From an uncultured Ruminococcus sp. (lineage in GTDB: Bacteria; Bacillota; Clostridia; Oscillospirales; Ruminococcaceae), in assembly GCA_902783005.1 (NCBI GenBank), contig CACZPI010000025.1, positions 1-51,033 of the forward strand: a stretch of DNA of 51,033 nt, written 5' to 3'. Below the pieces are notes generated by a model that worked only from the letters and a program-made list of their open reading frames with translations, did not search any database and was not told the DNA's origin. Of the stretch, positions 42,451 to 49,807 are shown in pieces. Made by a program: the position numbers and the translations under genes. Positions within the stretch are counted from its first letter, which is position 1; the number at the start of each line of letters is the position of its first letter.

Positions 42451-44571
42451 TTATTCCCAGAACATGACCATATCCCGGACGGTATCATACAGATACGGGC
42501 AGGTGCGGGTGATGCTGCTGTCACGGACTCCGATCGTCAGCAGCCAGACAATGCCCATGCTCACAAGGATCGCCGTCCATGCACCCGCATAGCCTCTGCT
42601 GCTGTGCTGCCGCATTCCGGCGCTGCGCAGAATGGCAATGACGGATACCAGCACCAGCAGCGGCATGATGTCGCTGACATAGCGCTGTGCCGTACCGCCC
42701 ATGCAGAACTCCGCCCATGCCGTCACGACCGGCAGAATGACACCCAGGACAAGCAGCGCATTATGCTGCCAGGCTGCGACGCCGTGCAGGGCATAGCTGT
42801 TCTTCCGGCGCCCTGCAAACGGTACCAGGAACAGGCCGAGCACGATCATCGGATACGTCAGCACCGCGACCGCATTCTCACTGAAGCTGTAATGGCCGTA
42901 ATTCCAGCGGACAACGAAATCCGGCTCGAAATAGGGGAAGGTATCCCTTGCCCGCGGCGTCTGGAAGAAATAATGCAGCAGCATATACGGCAGATCCGCC
43001 ACGCTCATGCGGTTGGCCTGGATATTGCTGACCGTGAGCTGATAGCCGGCGCCGAAATCAAACGGCGAGCCGAAGCGTGCCTTGTTATAGGCAAAGAGCA
43101 CGCATGCTCCCGCCATGACCGGGATCAGGAAGCAGCCTGCCTGACCGATGCGGGAACGGATCGTCATGCGCTTGTTCAGGAGGATCCCGATAAAGAACGG
43201 CGCGAGCACCAGCGATGCCATGGCCAGATCCGGACGGGAGCCCGCACAGAAGGCCAGTGCCGCACCGCTGCCGGTCAGCAGCAGGCAGCGTCCGATGCCC
43301 TGCGGCCTTGTCAGCGCCGTAAAGCCCAGCCAGAGCCCCAGGAACAAGAAGCACATGCCCGAGAGCACCGGCAGATTATACCGCAGCGCGGTATTGGCTT
43401 CATACCCGATGCCCGATACGCAGACCGCACCTGCCATGCAGCCCATGAGCAGCAGCAGATTCGGCCGGGGCACCGTCAGATGCACGGCAGCCAGGAGCAT
43501 TTCGCACAGGAACAAGGCCGCCAGCACCGCAAAGAATGTGCAGGCCATTGAAAGCGGAGGCATCTTGCCGCCGGAGAGCGCATAGAACGGCATATAGAAC
43601 GCCACCACCGGCGCTGCGCCGAAATAGCAGTAGTAATGCCCGTCATAATAGGCATAATCCCAGTGATAATAGGCATCCGATGCATCGCGCTGATCCTTGT
43701 CGTAGACATTCTCGAATTCCGCCAGCTTTTCATCCGGCGGAATATCCAGATATACCTGTCCCAGATCAAATGCTTTGAAGGTCGCGGCATACGGATCCCA
43801 GACGTAGTCGAGATGCGGGTCATAATCCGCCGGCTTGTCCGCAGGGCGGGTCAGCAGCAGCATGGACGATGCGCAGACAACTGCCACGACCTGCACGGCG
43901 ATCCTGTGTGCCGTCTTATGCCGGTCATAGCGGATCCGATGCAGGCTGTACATCCGGATGGCAAGGACAGCCGATCCGATCACAAACAGGAGCAAAAACC
44001 GCAGAATCGAAAAATGGAACGGCACCTGCCCGGTGACCCGGATGCCGTGGAGCGTCAGGGGAATATCCACCGAGGAAAAATTCAGCACCAGCCGGCGCAC
44101 CTGTCCGTAGGGCTGGAAGCTCAGGACACATTTCCCGCCCGGGGCATTCGTCCAGATCTTGCGGATGTTCTGCTGTGTCGTGGAGAAATTGTCGTCGGTC
44201 ATGCTCATAGTGAGCTGGAAAGGCAGCCGCACCTCGGCATCCCCCTGCTCGATGTCGAGCACCAGTGCGCCGGCACCCAGCGGAATGTCCTCGAGCGTAA
44301 TGGAGGCATTGCCGATGATGGACAGCTCGTCCCCGATCCTTTCGGCAGAGCCGGAATAATTCGTCAGCACCAGATCCTTGCTGATCTTCTGTGCGCCGAA
44401 GCTGCCGGCATTGAACAGGAAGATCTCCAGCACCAGCACTGCGATGCCGAGCATGCAGATCTGCACCATCAGGCGGTGCAGCTTTGGCTGGGTCTTGCGG
44501 GTCTCGGGCGTCTTGTCCGGTTTATGTGTCCCGGCTGCTTTTGGTATCTTGTTTGCTTTTTTGGATGACAT
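42451..44571 (-). CDS. Large polytopic membrane protein, probable GT-C-like glycosyltransferase
   Basis: A 706-residue protein. A basic N-terminus and one membrane segment precede an extracytoplasmic beta-rich domain of ~150 residues (about 55-200), then about ten membrane helices. An acidic extracytoplasmic loop (DYDPHLDYVWDPYAATFKAFDLG, then DKDQRDASDAYYHWDYAYY) sits after the early helices, the place where GT-C enzymes that use lipid-linked sugars carry catalytic acidic residues. I cannot assign donor or acceptor. It is separated by 132 bases from the ABC genes upstream. An 8-bp inverted repeat precedes its start. Confidence 0.72.
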   Translation of the reverse strand: MSSKKANKIPKAAGTHKPDKTPETRKTQPKLHRLMVQICMLGIAVLVLEIFLFNAGSFGAQKISKDLVLTNYSGSAERIGDELSIIGNASITLEDIPLGAGALVLDIEQGDAEVRLPFQLTMSMTDDNFSTTQQNIRKIWTNAPGGKCVLSFQPYGQVRRLVLNFSSVDIPLTLHGIRVTGQVPFHFSILRFLLLFVIGSAVLAIRMYSLHRIRYDRHKTAHRIAVQVVAVVCASSMLLLTRPADKPADYDPHLDYVWDPYAATFKAFDLGQVYLDIPPDEKLAEFENVYDKDQRDASDAYYHWDYAYYDGHYYCYFGAAPVVAFYMPFYALSGGKMPPLSMACTFFAVLAALFLCEMLLAAVHLTVPRPNLLLLMGCMAGAVCVSGIGYEANTALRYNLPVLSGMCFLFLGLWLGFTALTRPQGIGRCLLLTGSGAALAFCAGSRPDLAMASLVLAPFFIGILLNKRMTIRSRIGQAGCFLIPVMAGACVLFAYNKARFGSPFDFGAGYQLTVSNIQANRMSVADLPYMLLHYFFQTPRARDTFPYFEPDFVVRWNYGHYSFSENAVAVLTYPMIVLGLFLVPFAGRRKNSYALHGVAAWQHNALLVLGVILPVVTAWAEFCMGGTAQRYVSDIMPLLVLVSVIAILRSAGMRQHSSRGYAGAWTAILVSMGIVWLLTIGVRDSSITRTCPYLYDTVRDMVMFWE

Positions 44572-44595
44572 AGGAATCCCCTCCCGGATCGTATT

Positions 44596-44619
44596 CTGTT
44601 CAGTAAGACGTCTGAACAG
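44596..44619. repeat. Inverted repeat upstream of the GT-C-like gene
   Basis: CTGTTCAG (44596-44603) and CTGAACAG (44612-44619), perfect 8-bp arms with an 8-base centre, 25 bases before the start codon. Operator or leader hairpin. Confidence 0.6.
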
Positions 44620-44703
44620 GTCAAAATTGCGGGCAGCGCTGCATTTTTGTCAGATCGGCGCAGTGCCCGGCTTGTTTCCTGGATATTCTGTCGGATCTGA
44701 CGG

Positions 44704-45504
44704 TCAGGATCCGGTACCGCTGTATTTCATGGCGCCGTACATCCAGAACCGGTAGCTCAGGAAGAAAAAGACGACGCCGATCACCGGCGAGAGCCACGAC
44801 AGCAGCGGCACCTCATCCGGCCGCAGGATCACCAGACTCGGATAATACGCGATAAATGCGATCGGCATGAGAAAGGTGAATACGAACCGGAACACCGGAC
44901 TGAAGATCGTGACCGGATAGCGGGCGTAATCCTTGAAGCGCGTGACGAAATCCAGAACATAGAAGGAATTCTGGATCCAGAAGCAGGTCGCCGCCGCTGC
45001 ATTCTGCAAGGCGATCATGACCAGCGATGCCGTCAGGAGAAATACCAGCAGCTTGACGACGGCCAGCACCGTCACGGCAAGTCCCAGCTTGCCCCAGGCA
45101 TACACGATCATGGCAATGCCGAAGGCGAGTTGTCCGAGCCCCTTGATGTCAAAGACCTCTGACTGGTAATAGAAGAACAGATTGACCGGCCGGAAGCAGT
45201 ATTTGATGAAATCGCCTGAATACACATACTGCCGCAGGCTCCAATTGTTGTCGAACAGGCATTGCACCGGTGTCAGGGAGACCAAAGAGAATCCGTAGAG
45301 GAACAGGATCTCATAGTAGCCCCACCCGCCGATGGACGGGAAATTCCGGAAGAGGATCCAGAAGCTCACAAAGCCTGCGACATTCGTGGCGATCATGCCG
45401 ACCGTGGAAATGATGAAATCGGCGCGGTAGCTCATTTTGCTTTTCAGATCCTGCGCCAGGATCATGCCGTACAGGCGCAGGTAAAATCCCAGTGTATGCT
45501 TCAT
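44704..45504 (-). CDS. ABC-2 type permease (ABC2_membrane_6/DUF990 type)
   Basis: A 266-residue membrane protein with six hydrophobic segments; the MSYRADFIISTVGMIATNVAGF opening and the SLRQYVYSGDFIKYCFRPVN block are typical of the DUF990 permease group. Its partner permease (45508-46311) has the parallel EIGRSIQSGQIVLELLRPMQ block. The two should form a heterodimeric exporter channel with the ATPase at 46308-47309. Confidence 0.88.
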   Translation of the reverse strand: MKHTLGFYLRLYGMILAQDLKSKMSYRADFIISTVGMIATNVAGFVSFWILFRNFPSIGGWGYYEILFLYGFSLVSLTPVQCLFDNNWSLRQYVYSGDFIKYCFRPVNLFFYYQSEVFDIKGLGQLAFGIAMIVYAWGKLGLAVTVLAVVKLLVFLLTASLVMIALQNAAAATCFWIQNSFYVLDFVTRFKDYARYPVTIFSPVFRFVFTFLMPIAFIAYYPSLVILRPDEVPLLSWLSPVIGVVFFFLSYRFWMYGAMKYSGTGS

Positions 45505-45507
45505 TGT

Positions 45508-46311
45508 TCAGCCTCCGTTCACGGTGATTTTCCGGATGGAGACCTTCCAGAAGGCCATGCTTGCCAGTCCCATGACGACCACCCAGACAGCCTGTGTGCC
45601 AAGGATCTGCAACACATTCTGCATCTGCGGCTCACCGTCGAGCAGCAGCGTCAGCGGTGCATTGTAGATCGACTGGAACGGCAGGCACAGCGCCACGGAA
45701 TGCAGCGGCTCCGGGAAGAATGCCAGCGGAATGGTCGCACCGGACAGCAGCAGGACGATCACCTGCTTCATGATGTTGATGCCCCAGATGGATTCCGTGT
45801 ACAGACAGATGGTGCCGACCAGGAAATCAATGCTGTAATTGATCGAGACCGCCAGCACGACGGAGATCACGAAGAACAGCAGATTCACCCCGAAGCGGAT
45901 GGCGCCGTGCGTCACGGCTGCCACGATCAGGAAGGTCGGCAGGAAGGTGAAGAAGAACTGCGTGACAAAGCTGCCGGAATACGCCCAGAACAGGTATTTC
46001 CGGTATTGCATCGGCCGGAGCAGCTCCAGCACGATCTGGCCGGACTGGATCGAACGGCCGATCTCCCAGACGATGTACATATCCATGAAGCCGAACAATG
46101 CGGTGGCCAGCACCAGATAGATCAGCGTGTCATTGAAGGTCATGCCGCTGACGGTCTCCGTTCCTGCGGCGGCATAGATCGACTTCCAGAGGAAAAAGGT
46201 CACGATCAGATAAAGCAGATTGCCGAGCACCATGATAAATGCCGACAGGCGGAATTGCAGCGATTCCATGATCCCGGCGCGGGTGAGGGTGACATAGCGT
46301 TTCAGATTCAT
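45508..46311 (-). CDS. ABC-2 type permease (ABC2_membrane_6/DUF990 type)
   Basis: A 267-residue permease with six hydrophobic segments and the GRSIQSGQIVLELLRPMQY block. It starts at the ATG at 46311, with GGAGGGGG upstream, overlapping the ATPase stop by 4 bases (ATGA). Its stop is 3 bases before the next permease. Confidence 0.88.
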   Translation of the reverse strand: MNLKRYVTLTRAGIMESLQFRLSAFIMVLGNLLYLIVTFFLWKSIYAAAGTETVSGMTFNDTLIYLVLATALFGFMDMYIVWEIGRSIQSGQIVLELLRPMQYRKYLFWAYSGSFVTQFFFTFLPTFLIVAAVTHGAIRFGVNLLFFVISVVLAVSINYSIDFLVGTICLYTESIWGINIMKQVIVLLLSGATIPLAFFPEPLHSVALCLPFQSIYNAPLTLLLDGEPQMQNVLQILGTQAVWVVVMGLASMAFWKVSIRKITVNGG

Positions 46312-47309
46312 TGTACCCCCTCCTCGTAGATCTTCTTGATGATCTCCTCCGTGGAGATCTCCTGAAGCTGCATATCGCGGATGGTGTACTGCTTTTGCAG
46401 CTGCGCGAGTACGTCGATCACATGCGCCCGCGATTCGTCCACAAGCACGGAGATCCATTCGGTATCCGCGCTGACCTTCAGCTCCGGCAGCATCTTCTGC
46501 ATGGCGGCTGCCTGTGCGGCGTGATCGCCGTCGGTGCGCAGCTTCAGGGTGCGGTAGGAGCCGAAGAAGCCTTTCAGATGCTCCATATCGTTGTCATAGA
46601 GCATCTTCCCCTTGTCGATGATGACAACTCTCCTGCACAGGGCATCCACATCGCCCATATCGTGGGTTGTGAGTATGACCGTGGTGTGCTTTTCCTGATT
46701 GAGCGCCTGAATGAGCGTGCGGATCTTGGCCTTCATCGACACATCCAGGCCAATGGTCGGCTCATCGAGGAATACGATCTTCGGATTGTGCAGGAATGCC
46801 GCCAGAATGTCGCTGAGGGTGCGCTGTCCGAGGGACATCTGCCGGACGGGCTTGTGCAGAAGCGGTTCAAGATCGACCAATGACCGGTAAAGCTCGAGCA
46901 TATGCGTATAATCCGCATCGGGAATGCAGTAGATCTCCTTGAGCAGCCGGTAGGATTCGATGAGCGGCAGCGCCCACCAGAGCTGCGAGCGCTGCCCGAA
47001 GACAACACCGATCTGCTGGGCATTGCGGGTGCGGTTCTCGTAAGGGACATTGCCGCTGACCAGGATCTCGCCGGAGGTCGGCTCCAGAACGCCGGTCATC
47101 ATTTTAATGGTGGTGGATTTGCCGGCGCCGTTCGGCCCGAGATAGCCGACGATCTCGCCCTGCTGCACCTGCATGGAAATATTGTCCACGGCGCGGACGA
47201 TCTTGTAATCGCGGGAAAAGAGATCCTGAATGCTTCCCTTCAATCCCTCGCGGCGGTTGAGGACTTTGAATTCTTTGGTAACGTTTTTGATTTCGATGAC
47301 AGATGACAT
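46308..47309 (-). CDS. ABC transporter ATP-binding protein
   Basis: A 333-residue ATPase: Walker A GPNGAGKSTT, Q-loop GVVFGQRSQLWW, signature MSLGQR, Walker B IVFLDEPTIGLDV, H-loop TTHDM. The N-terminal stretch FKVLNRREGLKGSIQDLFSRDYK before the first strand is characteristic of the ATPases that pair with DUF990 permeases. A C-terminal ~90-residue domain (LKLRTDGDHAAQAAAMQ) may be regulatory. Start at 47309 (MSSVIEIKNVTKEF). Confidence 0.94.
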   Translation of the reverse strand: MSSVIEIKNVTKEFKVLNRREGLKGSIQDLFSRDYKIVRAVDNISMQVQQGEIVGYLGPNGAGKSTTIKMMTGVLEPTSGEILVSGNVPYENRTRNAQQIGVVFGQRSQLWWALPLIESYRLLKEIYCIPDADYTHMLELYRSLVDLEPLLHKPVRQMSLGQRTLSDILAAFLHNPKIVFLDEPTIGLDVSMKAKIRTLIQALNQEKHTTVILTTHDMGDVDALCRRVVIIDKGKMLYDNDMEHLKGFFGSYRTLKLRTDGDHAAQAAAMQKMLPELKVSADTEWISVLVDESRAHVIDVLAQLQKQYTIRDMQLQEISTEEIIKKIYEEGVQ

Positions 47310-47326
47310 GATAGCCTCGCTTTCAG

Positions 47327-47359
47327 TGACAGAATGTATTGTCTGTAATGACAGTATGT
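47327..47359. repeat. Direct repeats in the ABC operon leader
   Basis: TGACAGAATGT (47327-47337) and TGACAGTATGT (47349-47359), 22 bp apart start to start (two helix turns), between the promoter and the start codon. Possible regulator site. Confidence 0.55.
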
Positions 47360-47371
47360 CGGATAAGTACC

Positions 47372-47400
47372 AGTATAGCACATAATACAGGGAATGTCAA
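47372..47400 (-). promoter_or_regulatory. Promoter of the ABC-2 exporter operon
   Basis: TTGACA (47395-47400), 17 bases, TATACT (47372-47377) on the minus strand. The -35 overlaps the stop codon (47397-47399) of the preceding gene. Confidence 0.88.
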
Positions 47401-48902
47401 GAAAACGCCAGCAGCATCGCCAGGATCACGGCAGGCACCGTCACGGTGTCGATCTCACTCGGGGACACAAGCTCCGTCAGCGTTCCCGCTGCCGCACCGG
47501 CCGGCACCATAACAGCCGCCTGCACCGGGGACATGCCGCCATGCAGCAGCACCGCCGCGCCCGCAGCAGCGCAGACTATAAACATTGCGGCGCTGCCCTC
47601 CCAGGATTTCTTCCCGTCGGTCAGGCGCCAGCGGATCTTGTGCCTGCCGAAGGGGATCCCGACAAGCGCGGCTGCCGCATCCCCCGTTCCCCACATCAGC
47701 ACCGCCGCCATGCAAAGCGCCGGCTTTCCGAAGATCCCCCATGCCACAGCTGCCAGCACTGCATACATGCCGAACAGCATGATCAGGCTCCGGCGGATCT
47801 CATGGCTGCTCTTCTGCACAAAGAACCTTGCAAACCACGGATACGGCTCCAGGATCCGCAGGATCGGATAGATCACCGCGGCAGCCAGCACCGCCGTCAA
47901 TGCCGCTGCCTGCCAGCTTTCCGCCCGCGCCGTCATCCAGGTGATGCAGGTGAAGGCGATGATATGCAGGAGCTTGCGGAAGACAAAATCCGGAATGCGC
48001 TTGACCAGCAGCCGGATCACCAGCACTGCCGCCACGCACGGTGCCAGAAACAGCACCAGATCCCGGATGCAATGGAGCATCTGCACGATCACCGGAATGC
48101 CGAGGAGCAGCTCCCGGTAATGCAGAAACAGCATGGCTGCGCCGAGCACCGTCAGAATGACGCCCGTGACCAGACCGACTGTGCGGTTGTTGACACGGTT
48201 GGCAAACTGCGCGGAGATCAGGGAGGCCAGCGTCGCAAAGCCAATGCAGAGCAGCAGCGGGAGCCACTTTTCCAGAATGATCGCGGGGTGGATCAGGATG
48301 TGGCTGACCGAAGCGATCAGCGCGGTAAAGGTCATGATAAAGGTGCTTGTCCCGACCGCAGGCTTGAGCTCCATGCCGAGGAATGCCGTAAAGACGACCA
48401 GCATCATCATGCCGCCGCCCGATCCGACAAACCCCGTTCCAAAGCCGATGGTCAGGCCGAAAAACAGTGAGATCAGCACGCCGCGCACCGTAAGCCCCGC
48501 GCCCCTTGCCGCCGTTTCCTTCCGGGAGGTATCGGGCTTGACAAGAAACCGGATGCCGATGCAGAAGGTCAGGAAGAGCGTGAAGCTCCCGAGCACCACA
48601 TTGCCGGCCTTCCACGCCGCAAAGCTGCCCACGGTACACATGCAGACAATGCAGGCCAGCATGATCCAGCCGCGTTTCAGGTCGATGTTTTTATTGCGGA
48701 TATAAATGCCCGTCGTGACTGCCGAGCCGAGAATATCGGAGGCAAGCGCGATCGCCGTTGCCTGATATGCCCCGGTCTCCCCCGCAAAGGACGGGCACAG
48801 GGTAATGAGCACCGGCACCATGACCGTTGCTGCCGAAAGTCCGGCAAGCCCCGTCCCGATGCCCGCACCGACGGCCGCCAGGATCATCCAGAAATATTCC
48901 AT
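47397..48902 (-). CDS. Fusion of a TSUP permease and a CTP-dependent kinase-like membrane domain
   Basis: A 501-residue membrane protein with two halves. Residues ~1-265: TauE/SafE (TSUP, DUF81) permease with its internal repeat (GAGIGTGLAGLSAATVMVP and GFGTGFVGSGGGMMMLV), a family that exports sulfite or small organosulfur compounds. Residues ~300-501: a dolichol-kinase/phytol-kinase/CdsA-like domain: FRKLLHIIAF, GTGDAAAALVGIPFGRHK, DGKKSWEGSAAMF and TELVSPSEIDTVTVP. These are the conserved CTP-binding blocks of CTP:lipid phosphotransferases. The frame is continuous without stops. Start: ATG at 48902, 7 bases after AAGGAG. Confidence 0.85.
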   Translation of the reverse strand: MEYFWMILAAVGAGIGTGLAGLSAATVMVPVLITLCPSFAGETGAYQATAIALASDILGSAVTTGIYIRNKNIDLKRGWIMLACIVCMCTVGSFAAWKAGNVVLGSFTLFLTFCIGIRFLVKPDTSRKETAARGAGLTVRGVLISLFFGLTIGFGTGFVGSGGGMMMLVVFTAFLGMELKPAVGTSTFIMTFTALIASVSHILIHPAIILEKWLPLLLCIGFATLASLISAQFANRVNNRTVGLVTGVILTVLGAAMLFLHYRELLLGIPVIVQMLHCIRDLVLFLAPCVAAVLVIRLLVKRIPDFVFRKLLHIIAFTCITWMTARAESWQAAALTAVLAAAVIYPILRILEPYPWFARFFVQKSSHEIRRSLIMLFGMYAVLAAVAWGIFGKPALCMAAVLMWGTGDAAAALVGIPFGRHKIRWRLTDGKKSWEGSAAMFIVCAAAGAAVLLHGGMSPVQAAVMVPAGAAAGTLTELVSPSEIDTVTVPAVILAMLLAFS

Positions 48903-48929
48903 TGGCATGCTCCTTATCGTTTTTTTCTC

Positions 48930-48958
48930 ATTATAACATATTTGTCCGGCTTTATCAA
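48930..48958 (-). promoter_or_regulatory. Promoter of the TSUP fusion gene
   Basis: TTGATA (48953-48958), 17 bases, TATAAT (48930-48935) on the minus strand. Confidence 0.82.
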
Positions 48959-48968
48959 GAAAAATCTC

Positions 48969-48997
48969 TTGCAATCTGCCTCCGGATGCGGTATACT
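48969..48997 (+). promoter_or_regulatory. Promoter of the ASCH-DUF1810 gene
   Basis: TTGCAA (48969-48974), 17 bases, TATACT (48992-48997). Confidence 0.8.
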
Positions 48998-49022
48998 ATT
49001 TATAAGTAGAAAGGAGGTCTGC

Positions 49023-49790
49023 ATGGAATACGAAATGACGCTGCGCCCCGAGCCGTTTGCGGCAGTCAGGGCAGGCTACAAGACCATCGAGCTGCGGCTG
49101 TATGACGAAAAGCGCCGGCTGCTCTCCCCCGGCGATACCATCCGCTTTACCTGCACGGCGGATCCTTCCGCATCCGTTGTCAGGCGCATTGCGGCGCTGC
49201 GGGTATTTCCGGATTTTGCCGCGCTCTACCGGGAGCTGCCGCTTCTGCAATGCGGGTATGCGCCGTTCACCCTTCCCGAGGCCGATCCTGCGGACATGGA
49301 GGCATTCTACTCCCGCGAGGAGCAGGTGCAGCACCAGGTCGTCGGCATTGTACTCGAGGAAGCGCCCCTGCAGCGGTTCCTGCCGGGACATGCGGGGGAG
49401 ATTCCGGACTGCTCCGGATTTGAGAAGGCGCTTGCCGAGGTGCGAAGCGGCCTGAAAACCACGCACTGGATCTGGTATCTGTTCCCGCAGCTCCGGGGAC
49501 TGACCATTGATCCCGTGACGGAATATTATGCACTCGACGGCACTCCGGAAGCACAGGCATTCCTGACGCATCCGGTTCTGGGCATGCATCTGCGGGAGCT
49601 GACACAGGCTGTCCTTGACCTGGGGCTGGACGATCCGATGGCGATATTCGGCCGGACAGATGCCCACAAGCTCCATGCGAGCATGACGCTGTTCGATCAT
49701 CTTGCACCGGGGGATGTCTTCGGGCGGGTGCTGGAGCAATACTGCATGGGCATGCCGCAGGCGGATACGATGGCATTATTAGAGAAATAA
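49023..49790 (+). CDS. ASCH domain and DUF1810 fusion protein
   Basis: A 255-residue cytoplasmic protein with two recognisable parts. Residues 1-~113: ASCH (PUA-like, nucleic-acid binding) with LRPEPFAAVRAGYKTIELRL, SPGDTIRF and HQVVGIVL. Residues ~128-252: DUF1810 with FEKALAEVRSGLKTTHWIWYLFPQLRGL, TPEAQAFLTHPVLGMHLREL and AHKLHASMTLFDHLAPGDVF. ASCH proteins act on modified RNA bases in some cases; DUF1810 has no established role that I can cite. Start: ATG at 49023 behind AAGGAGG. It may form a unit with the CE4 gene 17 bases downstream, but the functions seem unrelated. Confidence 0.88.
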   Translation: MEYEMTLRPEPFAAVRAGYKTIELRLYDEKRRLLSPGDTIRFTCTADPSASVVRRIAALRVFPDFAALYRELPLLQCGYAPFTLPEADPADMEAFYSREEQVQHQVVGIVLEEAPLQRFLPGHAGEIPDCSGFEKALAEVRSGLKTTHWIWYLFPQLRGLTIDPVTEYYALDGTPEAQAFLTHPVLGMHLRELTQAVLDLGLDDPMAIFGRTDAHKLHASMTLFDHLAPGDVFGRVLEQYCMGMPQADTMALLEK

Positions 49791-49807
49791 AAACAGAAAG
49801 GGTATGT

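Noticed and set aside
44649-44701. GTCAGATC/GATCTGAC repeat as terminator of the ABC operon
   Set aside because: The loop is 37 bases and no U-tract follows on the minus strand.
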